Positions 41,205-48,142 of a stretch of DNA of 59,869 nucleotides are shown here, piece by piece. The stretch's first letter is position 1; each line of letters opens with the position of its first letter. The translations under genes were made by a program, and so were the position numbers. The notes beneath the pieces were generated by a model. The model did no database searches. It had not been told where the DNA came from and saw only the letters and a program-made list of their open reading frames with translations. Origin of the DNA: Mycolicibacterium vinylchloridicum (GTDB taxonomy: Bacteria > Actinomycetota > Actinomycetes > Mycobacteriales > Mycobacteriaceae); assembly GCF_013404075.1 (NCBI RefSeq), contig NZ_JACBJQ010000035.1:1-59869 (forward strand). The letters are read 5' to 3'.

Positions 41205-42430
41205 CCGGTGATCTCGCGCCCGATCAGTCGGCGAGCCACGATCCACTGTTGAAGTTCGTTTGCGCCTTCGAAGATCTCGAGGATCTTGGCGTCGCGGTAC
41301 ATTTCTTCGAGGCGCACTGATTCGCCGGTCTCGCCGACCTGGCGGGCGAAGCCGAGCGCGCCGTGGATCTGAATCGCCTCGCGCACAAGGTCGTTGGCGA
41401 GCCGGGTGCCATAGGCCTTGGCCATGGCGGCCTCGGGCTCGGCGGTGGCGTCGCCGGTGTCGAGCAGCATCGCGGCCTTCTGGTACAGGCTGCGGGCACA
41501 TTCCAGTTCGGTGGCGCGCTGGGCCATCTGGAATTGCCAGTGCTGCATGGCCCCCAGCGGCTTGCCGAAGACGTGGCGGGTCCGCAGCCGGTGCACCGCG
41601 AGGTCGAGGGCGGCCTGGGCCACACCGACGCCGGCCGCGCCGATTCCGATCCGGCCGCGAACAAGTGCCGACAACGCCACGGCCATGCCCCGGCCCCACT
41701 CGCCCAGGAGGTTCTCGCGCGGCACGCGTACCTCGTCGAGGACGATGTCGGCGGTGATCTGCCCGCGATGGCCCATCTTCAGATCGGGGCTACCGATCCG
41801 GACTCCCGGGCTCGTCAGGTCGATCAACAACATGTGTGCCCTGCTGCCGGTCCGCCCGGCTCGCACCAACATCGAAACCCAATTGGCCACAACACTGTTG
41901 GTGATCCAGCGCTTCCGGCCGGTGACGATGAACTCGCCATCGCTCTCTTCCGCGAATGTGCCGAGCCGCTCGGCCGTCAGGTCCGAACTCGTCTCGGGCT
42001 CTGTGGTGGCGAACGCGAATGCCTGTCGGCCGGATATCAGCTCGGGCACCAGCATGTCGCGTAGCCGGGCGTCGGCGTAGCGCAGGGTGGCGGGAACCAG
42101 AATGCACTGGCCGTCATAGACCCCTGCCATCGAGGACGATTCGTACGCGATCTCCTCGGCGACCGTGCAGGTGGCCAACATCGGGTATTGCAGACCGGCG
42201 CCGTGTTCGGGTCCGAACGGCACGGCGAACATCCCATCGGAGGCGAGCCCGCGGAACGACTGCCAGGGAAAGCTGTCGACCGACTCCTGGCGGGATCCGA
42301 TCTCACGTGCCAGGGGGGCGAGGTGGCGTGCGACGGACTCGCGCGCTCGCGCCCTGAGCTCGATGGTCTCTCTCGGCAGGAAGACGTCGTGGGACATGTC
42401 GTCTTGCGTACGGCGAATGGCGGCGGTCAT
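41201..42430 (-). CDS. Acyl-CoA dehydrogenase
   Basis: A 409-residue FAD-dependent acyl-CoA dehydrogenase (first oxidation step of beta-oxidation or related acyl-CoA catabolism). It contains AFATTEPETSSDL (FAD/substrate loop), ITNSVVANWVSMLVRAGR, GRGMAVALSALVRGRIGIGAAGVGVAQAALD, and the catalytic Glu in KILEIFEGANELQQWIVARRLIG. The substrate cannot be read. GAGGAG precedes the ATG by 9 nt. It is divergent from a TetR gene across a promoter with two palindromic operator arms, so expression is probably induced by an acyl-CoA or fatty acid. The 3' end overlaps the NrtR-like gene by 4 bp. Confidence 0.88.
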   Translation of the reverse strand: MTAAIRRTQDDMSHDVFLPRETIELRARARESVARHLAPLAREIGSRQESVDSFPWQSFRGLASDGMFAVPFGPEHGAGLQYPMLATCTVAEEIAYESSSMAGVYDGQCILVPATLRYADARLRDMLVPELISGRQAFAFATTEPETSSDLTAERLGTFAEESDGEFIVTGRKRWITNSVVANWVSMLVRAGRTGSRAHMLLIDLTSPGVRIGSPDLKMGHRGQITADIVLDEVRVPRENLLGEWGRGMAVALSALVRGRIGIGAAGVGVAQAALDLAVHRLRTRHVFGKPLGAMQHWQFQMAQRATELECARSLYQKAAMLLDTGDATAEPEAAMAKAYGTRLANDLVREAIQIHGALGFARQVGETGESVRLEEMYRDAKILEIFEGANELQQWIVARRLIGREITG

Positions 42431-42446
42431 GGGCGAGCTCCTCGGT

Positions 42447-42495
42447 AATCGGACGATCGTTCGAATGCTAGCTGAATTCGAACGATCGTCCGATT
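42447..42495. promoter_or_regulatory. Twin TetR operators as 20-bp perfect inverted repeat
   Basis: Arms 42447-42466 and 42476-42495 are exact reverse complements (20 of 20) separated by 9 bp. Each arm is itself a near-palindrome around ACGATCGT (TCGGACGATCGTTCGA; one mismatched pair), so two TetR dimers could bind. The right arm ends 3 bp before the TAGGAT -10 box (42499-42504) of the tetR gene, whose GTG follows 6 nt later. Confidence 0.8.
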
Positions 42496-42510
42496 CGATA
42501 GGATGGGCGG

Positions 42511-43104
42511 GTGGAGATCGTCGACAGCAAGGCCGCCCGAACCCGGCGCAGGATCCTCGACGTCTCCGCCAGGGTGTTCGCCGAACACGGTTACGGCGGC
42601 GCGAGCCTGCGCCGGATAGCGTCTGAGGCCGGATTGCAGGTGGGGAGCCTTTACTTCCACTTCCGAACCAAAGACGAACTGGTGGCAGCCACTCTGGTTG
42701 ACGGCGTCGGCACGGCGCGGGCCGCATTGCAAGCCGCGATCGATGCGGTGCCCGATGACGCGCCGGCGATCGACGGGCTCCGGGCGGCGATCCGTGGGCA
42801 CCTGGATGCCCTGCACGCCAGCGATGACCGCGCCGCCGCAGTGGTGCGGATGGTGGAGACACTCCCGCCGCACCTTCGGTCCGCGCACGTGGCCCACGAG
42901 CGCCGCTTCGCACGCGTCTGGCACGAGGTGCTCGAACGCGGGCGCCGGGCCGGCGTGGTCCGAACCGACATCGACCCACGGACGCTGCGAGATCTGGTGA
43001 TCGGAGCACTCAACAGCACCTCGACCACCAGCCCTGCGGCGAAGAAGGACCTGAACGCGGTCACCGAGGCGGTGTTGACGCTGCTGCAGCCACCCTCGGC
43101 GTGA
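42511..43104 (+). CDS. TetR-family regulator
   Basis: A 197-residue TetR repressor: helix-turn-helix ARTRRRILDVSARVFAEHGYGGASLRRIASEAGLQVGSLYFHFRTKDELVAATL, then a helical ligand domain (DRAAAVVRMVETLPPHLRSAHVAHERRF). The Y-F-H recognition helix (VGSLYFHF) is that of many fatty-acid/acyl-CoA-responsive TetRs. It is divergent from the acyl-CoA dehydrogenase with a double operator between them, and its own transcript appears leaderless, so autoregulation plus control of the dehydrogenase is the simplest model. Confidence 0.9.
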   Translation: MEIVDSKAARTRRRILDVSARVFAEHGYGGASLRRIASEAGLQVGSLYFHFRTKDELVAATLVDGVGTARAALQAAIDAVPDDAPAIDGLRAAIRGHLDALHASDDRAAAVVRMVETLPPHLRSAHVAHERRFARVWHEVLERGRRAGVVRTDIDPRTLRDLVIGALNSTSTTSPAAKKDLNAVTEAVLTLLQPPSA

Positions 43105-43123
43105 CCAATGGGTACAACCCGCG

Positions 43124-44596
43124 TCAGCTGGGCAGGCCGATCCGCCGATAGCGCTGCAGGCGGGCCGAATAACGCGATTCCGCAGGCGTCTCGCGAAGGT
43201 CGTGGACCTCCCTGGCGATCGCGTCGGACAGCCGGCGTGCGAATTCGACCGGTTCGTCTGCGGCGTCGGGATGTTCGGGCACGATCGCGTCGACGATGCC
43301 GTTACGCAGCAGATCCTTCGACCGAACTCCTTGTGCGGCAGCCAGTTCCGGCGCGTGCTCGGTATCGCGAAAGACGATCGCGCTGGCGCCTTCCGGCGGC
43401 AGCGGGGCCAGCCAGCCGTGCTGGGCGGCCAGCACCCGGTCGGCGGGCACCATCGCCAGCGCGGGTCCGCCGCTGCCCTGGCCGAGCAGTACCGACACCG
43501 TCGGGGTGTCCAGCGTGACCAGATCGGACAGGCAGCGGGCGATCTCGCCGGCCAGTCCGTCCTGTTCGGCCTCGGCCGACAGTGCGGGCCCGGCGGTGTC
43601 GATGACCAGCACCAACGGCAGCTGCAAACCGGCGGCCAGCGCCATGCCGCGGCGGGCTTCGCGCAGAGCGGCTGGTCCCACCACTCCGCCGACCACGCGT
43701 TGCTGGCCGACGACGACGGCGGGCTGACCGCCGAAGCGGGCCAGCGCCAGCACCGTCGTGGCCGCCTCGCCGTGCGTTCCGGACAGCAGCACCCGGTCGG
43801 TGGCCCCCTCGCGCAGCAGCCAGCTCACCCCCGGGCGGTCCGGACGTCGGGATGCGATCACCGACTCCCATGCCGGCACATCGGGCACCGGCTCGTCGGC
43901 CACCGCCGCCGGCGGTGCGGTCGGCGCATCGGTGATGACGGTCAGCGCGCGATCGAGCGTCGCGCGCAACGCCTCCACACCGACCACTGCGTCAATTACG
44001 CCGTGCCGCAGCAGATTCTCCGCGGTTTGCACCCCAGGCGGGAATGGTTCGCCGTAGAGGTGCTCATAGACCCGCGGGCCCAGAAATCCGATCAGCGCGC
44101 CCGGCTGGGCCGCGGTGATATGCCCCAGCGAACCCCACGACGCGAACACCCCGCCGGTCGTCGGGTGCCGCAGATACACCAGATAGGGCAGATGCGCCCG
44201 CTTGTGCTCGGTGACCGCCGCGGCGATCTTCACCATCTGCAGGAACGCGACCGTGCCCTCCTGCATGCGGGTGCCGCCCGAGCTCGGCGAGGCCAGCAGC
44301 GGCAGCTTCTCCGCAGTCGCACGTTCGACAGCTGCGGTGATGCGTTCGGCAGCGGCCACCCCGATGGAGCCGGCGAGGAAGTCGAACTCGCAGGCCACGA
44401 CCGCGACCCGGCGGCCGAACACGGTGCCCTCACCGGTCAGCACCGACTCGTCGAAACCGGTCGCGGCGCGGGCCTGCTCCAGCTCACGGGCGTAGGCCTC
44501 ATCGGCCTCGACGAGCAAAGGTGTGTGATCCCAGCTCCGGAACGACCCCGGGTCCAGTGCGGCGTCGCGCAGTTCGGCAGCCCCGATGCGACTCAT
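43124..44596 (-). CDS. accD3: Carboxyltransferase AccD3 (acetyl/propionyl-CoA carboxylase beta type)
   Basis: A 490-residue biotin-dependent carboxyltransferase of the crotonase fold, with two homologous halves; the N-half has LPLLASPSSGGTRMQEGTVAFLQM and the C-half has LPLVLVIDTAGPALSAEAEQDGLAGEIARCLSDL. It matches Rv0904c AccD3, whose acyl-CoA preference is not settled. No Zn-ribbon cysteines of E. coli AccD are present. The ATG is preceded by TAGCCT and 6 nt, with no Shine-Dalgarno: leaderless. It is divergent from echA6 with only 34 bp between start codons. Confidence 0.92.
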   Translation of the reverse strand: MSRIGAAELRDAALDPGSFRSWDHTPLLVEADEAYARELEQARAATGFDESVLTGEGTVFGRRVAVVACEFDFLAGSIGVAAAERITAAVERATAEKLPLLASPSSGGTRMQEGTVAFLQMVKIAAAVTEHKRAHLPYLVYLRHPTTGGVFASWGSLGHITAAQPGALIGFLGPRVYEHLYGEPFPPGVQTAENLLRHGVIDAVVGVEALRATLDRALTVITDAPTAPPAAVADEPVPDVPAWESVIASRRPDRPGVSWLLREGATDRVLLSGTHGEAATTVLALARFGGQPAVVVGQQRVVGGVVGPAALREARRGMALAAGLQLPLVLVIDTAGPALSAEAEQDGLAGEIARCLSDLVTLDTPTVSVLLGQGSGGPALAMVPADRVLAAQHGWLAPLPPEGASAIVFRDTEHAPELAAAQGVRSKDLLRNGIVDAIVPEHPDAADEPVEFARRLSDAIAREVHDLRETPAESRYSARLQRYRRIGLPS

Positions 44597-44602
44597 GAGG
44601 GG

Positions 44603-44623
44603 AGGCTATCGGGCCAGTACGCT
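44603..44623. promoter_or_regulatory. Interlocked divergent -10 boxes of accD3 and echA6
   Basis: accD3 (minus): TAGCCT at 44608-44603, 6 nt to ATG. echA6 (plus): TACGCT at 44618-44623, 7 nt to ATG. The two -10 boxes are only 9 bp apart and each start codon falls in the other promoter's -35 zone, so RNA polymerase can hardly occupy both at once. Confidence 0.6.
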
Positions 44624-44630
44624 CGTCGAC

Positions 44631-45362
44631 ATGATCGGTATCAACCGCGTCGGGGATGTGACCACAATCGAGCTGCAGCGCTCAGAACGCCGCAATGCTC
44701 TCAATTCCGAGCTCGTGGACTCACTGCGCGAGGCAGTGGAGAAGGCGGCCGCCGACGATGTGCGTGCGATCGTCCTCACCGGACAGGGCACGGTGTTCTG
44801 CGCCGGGGCCGACCTGTCCGGGGATGTGTTCGCCGCCGACTTCCCCGACAAGGCCATCGCACTGAACAAGGCCATCGACGCCGTGCCGATGCCGGTGATC
44901 GGCGCGATCAACGGCCCCGCCATCGGCGCCGGCGTTCAGCTGGCCATGATCTGCGATCTGCGCGTGGTGGCTCCCGGCGCCTATTTCCAGTTCCCGATCG
45001 CCAAATATGGTCTGGCGCTCGACAACTGGAGTGTCCGCCGATTGAGTTCGTTGGCCGGCTACGGCCGGGCCCGCGGCATGCTGCTCGGCGCCGAGAAGCT
45101 GGACGCCGAAACCGCGTTGATGACCGGGATGGCCAACCGGCTCGGTGACCTGGCCGACGCCCAGGCCTGGGCCGCCGAGATCGCCGGCCTGGCCCCGTTG
45201 TCCTTGCAGGCCTCCAAGCGAGTGCTCAACGACGACGGCGCGTTCGAGGAGCAGTGGCCCGTCCACAAGGAGCTGTTCGACAAGGCCTGGGGCAGCCAGG
45301 ACGTCATCGAGGCCCAGGTGGCCCGCATGGAGAAGCGCTCCGCGAAGTTCACGGGGGCCTGA
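44631..45362 (+). CDS. echA6: Enoyl-CoA hydratase-like acyl-CoA carrier EchA6
   Basis: A crotonase-fold protein of 243 residues, the same length and closely similar to M. tuberculosis EchA6, which binds but does not hydrate acyl-CoAs and feeds them to FAS-II for mycolic-acid synthesis; it is the target of THPP/spiro drugs. Visible: RRNALNSELVDSLREA, FCAGADLSGDVF (oxyanion loop), AINGPAIGAGVQLAMICDLRV and LALDNWSVRRLSSLAG, where active hydratases would carry catalytic glutamates. The transcript looks leaderless. The downstream MBL gene starts 4 nt after the stop. Confidence 0.93.
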   Translation: MIGINRVGDVTTIELQRSERRNALNSELVDSLREAVEKAAADDVRAIVLTGQGTVFCAGADLSGDVFAADFPDKAIALNKAIDAVPMPVIGAINGPAIGAGVQLAMICDLRVVAPGAYFQFPIAKYGLALDNWSVRRLSSLAGYGRARGMLLGAEKLDAETALMTGMANRLGDLADAQAWAAEIAGLAPLSLQASKRVLNDDGAFEEQWPVHKELFDKAWGSQDVIEAQVARMEKRSAKFTGA

Positions 45363-45366
45363 GCCC

Positions 45367-46512
45367 GTGCTCAGCCTTCCCCGGGTCGCTTCGCTCCTGC
45401 CCTCCGGGAAGGCGGCCCTGCGACTGGCCGCCGGGACCGCATCGCTGGCCACCGGCGGCTGGCTCCTGCGCGCGCTGAACGACGCACCCGCCTCGCTGGG
45501 CGCCGGGCCGGGCGGGATTCGGCCGGTCGCCGACCGCTCGCCCAATTACCGGGAGGGCGTGTTCCACAACCTGGAGCCCGCCGCCCCGCTGAAGCTGGAC
45601 GCCGAGGAAAACCGGCTCGTCCTGTTCGACATGCTCAGCAGGAGCTCGGCCAGCCGCCCGGCCGGAACGATTCCGCTGGTCCACTCGGCCGCGCCGATCA
45701 GCTCCGAGCCGCTGGCCGTGACCTGGCTGGGCCATTCGACCGCACTGGTCGAGATCGACGGCTACCGGGTGCTCACCGATCCGGTGTGGAGTGACCGCTG
45801 CTCGCCGTCGCGCACCGTGGGCCCTGCGCGTCTGCATCCGGTGCCCGCGCCGCTGGAGGCGTTGCCGGCCCTCGACGCAGTGGTGATCAGCCATGACCAC
45901 TACGACCATCTGGACATGGACACCGTCCTCGCGCTCGCCCGCACGCAAAGGGCGCCGTTTGTCGTCCCGCTCGGCGTCGGGGCGCACCTGCGGCAATGGC
46001 GGATCCCGCCGGAGCGCATCATCGAGCTGGACTGGAACGAGCAGGCCCGGATCGGGGACCTGAGGTTGGTGTGCACGCCCGCGCGGCACTTCTCGGGCCG
46101 GTTCCTGTCGCGCAACACCACCCTGTGGTCGTCCTGGGCGATCATCGGTCCCCAGCATCGCGCCTACTTCGGCGGCGACACCGGCTACACCCGTAGTTTC
46201 GAACAGATCGGCGCCGATCACGGACCCTTCGACCTGACGCTGATGCCGATCGGGGCGTACAACACCGCCTGGCCGGACATCCACATGAACCCCGAGGAAG
46301 CCGTGCGGGCCCACCGCGATGTCAGCGACGCCGGGCTGCTGGTTCCGATCCACTGGTGCACCTTCCGGCTGGCCCCCCATCCCTGGGCCGAGCCGGTCGA
46401 ACGGTTGCTGGTATCGGCCGGCGATGCGGGCGTGCGGACCGCGGTGCCACGTCCCGGCGGGCGGGTGGTGACCGCCACGGCTGGGACGATAGACCGGTGG
46501 TGGGAGCTGTGA
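45367..46512 (+). CDS. Metallo-beta-lactamase-fold hydrolase (NAPE-PLD-like, Rv0906-like)
   Basis: A 381-residue MBL-fold protein related to N-acyl-phosphatidylethanolamine phospholipase D/UlaG. The metal motif is VVISHDHYDHLD (HxHxDH), with further ligands in ARHFSGRF, FGGDTGYT and PIHWCTF. The first 35 residues form a hydrophobic segment (AALRLAAGTASLATGGWLLRAL), perhaps a membrane anchor. The GTG start is coupled to echA6. A dispersed 27-nt repeat encodes residues about 5-13 (LPRVASLLPS), an extension absent from the M. tuberculosis protein as I recall it. Confidence 0.87.
   Translation: MLSLPRVASLLPSGKAALRLAAGTASLATGGWLLRALNDAPASLGAGPGGIRPVADRSPNYREGVFHNLEPAAPLKLDAEENRLVLFDMLSRSSASRPAGTIPLVHSAAPISSEPLAVTWLGHSTALVEIDGYRVLTDPVWSDRCSPSRTVGPARLHPVPAPLEALPALDAVVISHDHYDHLDMDTVLALARTQRAPFVVPLGVGAHLRQWRIPPERIIELDWNEQARIGDLRLVCTPARHFSGRFLSRNTTLWSSWAIIGPQHRAYFGGDTGYTRSFEQIGADHGPFDLTLMPIGAYNTAWPDIHMNPEEAVRAHRDVSDAGLLVPIHWCTFRLAPHPWAEPVERLLVSAGDAGVRTAVPRPGGRVVTATAGTIDRWWEL
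45380..45406. repeat. 27-nt dispersed repeat, copy 2 (inverted)
   Basis: The exact reverse complement of 11090-11116. Here it lies within the predicted N-terminal codons of the MBL gene, translating as LPRVASLLPS in that frame. It follows the echA6 stop by 17 nt. Confidence 0.7.
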
Positions 46513-46530
46513 GCCACTACGGTGCATTGC

Positions 46531-48114
46531 ATGACCGCTCTGGCAGCGCGTGCCGCGATCGTTGCTCTCGTCGCTGCTCTGGCCGCGTGTAGCAGCACCG
46601 CCTCCCAAGAACCCGCCAAGACGCTGTCCGATCAGCCGCCCCCGCTGGTGCCCGCGGTGGCGCTGCCGGACAACGCCGTTGAGGATGCCGTCGCCAAGCT
46701 CGACGGCATCGCCGAGGACCTGATGAAGTCCTCCGGTATCCCCGGCATGGCGGTGGCCGTCGTGCACGGCGGAAAGACGGTCTACGCCAAGGGGTTCGGC
46801 GTCAAGGATGTCAGCCGCCCGGCCGACGATCCCGCCAACAAGGTCGATCCGGACACGGTGTTCCAGCTGGCGTCGGTGTCCAAGCCCATCGGCTCGACCG
46901 TCGTCGCTCATCAGGTCAGTCAGAACGCGATCAGCTGGAACACGCCGGTGATCGACAAGTTGCCGTGGTTCGCGCTGTCGGATCCGGTGGTCACCAAGAT
47001 GGTCACCGTCGGCGACCTGTACTCACACCGGTCCGGGCTGCCCGACCACGCCGGCGATCAGCTCGAGGACCTCGGCTACGACCGTCGCTACGTGCTGGAG
47101 CGGCTCCGCCAACTACCACTCGCTCCGTTCCGAATCTCTTACGCCTACACCAACTTCGGACTGACGGCGGCTGCCGAGGCGGTGGCCGTCGCATCAGGCA
47201 AGAGCTGGGAGGACCTCAGCGAGGAGGTGCTCTACCGGCCGCTGGGCATGAAGTCGACCAGTTCGAAGTTCGCCGACTACGAAGCCCGGGCAGACAAGGC
47301 GCTCGGGCACATCCGCATCGACGGCTCCTACAAACCGCTGTACCAGCGCGACGCGGACCCCGAAGCACCCGCGGGCGGGGTCAGTTCGTCGGTCAACGAC
47401 GTCACCCATTGGCTGACGATGATGCTGGCCGACGGAAAGTACAACGGGCAGCAGATCGTCGACCCGGCCGCGTTGCTGCCCGCGGTGTCACCGCAGATCG
47501 TGTCGAGCCCGCCCAGTGAGCCGGCGATGCGCACCGGTTTCTACGGGTACGGGTTCAACGTCGGCACCACGTCGGCGGCTCGCGTGCAGCTGAGCCATTC
47601 CGGGGCCTTCGATCTCGGCGCTGCAACCAACTTCGTCATCATCCCCTCGGCGGATGTTGCGATCGTCGCGTTGACCAACGCCACCCCGACCGGCATACCG
47701 GAGACGCTGACCGCGGAGTTCGCCGACCTGGTCCAGTTCGGCGAGGTGCGCGAGGACTGGCGCAAGCTCTACGCGCAGGCCTTCGCCGACATGGACAAAC
47801 CGTTCGGGTCGCTGGCCGGAAAATCACCGCCCGCCAATCCGGCGCCGCCGAAACCGCTTGCCGGCTACGCCGGCTCGTACCGCAACGACTACTGGGGCCC
47901 GGCCGTGGTCGCCGAGTCCGGCGGCAAGCTCACCCTCTCGATGGGTCCGCGACCCGACACCGTCGAGCTCACCCATTGGGACGGTGACGTGTTCACGTTC
48001 GCATTCCCGAGTGAGAATTTCCCGCCGGGAAGCATTTCCAAGGCGACGTTCGCCGGCGACAAGCTGACGCTCGAGTTCTACGACGAAGACAAGATGGGGA
48101 CCTTCTTCCGATGA
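46531..48114 (+). CDS. Serine beta-lactamase-like lipoprotein (Rv0907-like)
   Basis: A 527-residue class C beta-lactamase/penicillin-binding-protein-like esterase family protein. Residues 1-20 form a lipoprotein signal with lipobox LAAC. The catalytic motif SxxK is Ser115-Val-Ser-Lys118 (LASVSKPIGS), and the Tyr motif is YTN (SYAYTNFGLTAAAEA). A C-terminal lipocalin-like domain (about 420-527) ends the protein, as in LACTB/EstB relatives. The substrate is unknown; peptidoglycan peptides or esters are possible. TACGGT is 7 nt before ATG 46531, favouring a leaderless start over GTG 46522. Confidence 0.88.
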   Translation: MTALAARAAIVALVAALAACSSTASQEPAKTLSDQPPPLVPAVALPDNAVEDAVAKLDGIAEDLMKSSGIPGMAVAVVHGGKTVYAKGFGVKDVSRPADDPANKVDPDTVFQLASVSKPIGSTVVAHQVSQNAISWNTPVIDKLPWFALSDPVVTKMVTVGDLYSHRSGLPDHAGDQLEDLGYDRRYVLERLRQLPLAPFRISYAYTNFGLTAAAEAVAVASGKSWEDLSEEVLYRPLGMKSTSSKFADYEARADKALGHIRIDGSYKPLYQRDADPEAPAGGVSSSVNDVTHWLTMMLADGKYNGQQIVDPAALLPAVSPQIVSSPPSEPAMRTGFYGYGFNVGTTSAARVQLSHSGAFDLGAATNFVIIPSADVAIVALTNATPTGIPETLTAEFADLVQFGEVREDWRKLYAQAFADMDKPFGSLAGKSPPANPAPPKPLAGYAGSYRNDYWGPAVVAESGGKLTLSMGPRPDTVELTHWDGDVFTFAFPSENFPPGSISKATFAGDKLTLEFYDEDKMGTFFR

Positions 48115-48142
48115 GCCGCTTGCGCGAAGAGAATAAGATTCG

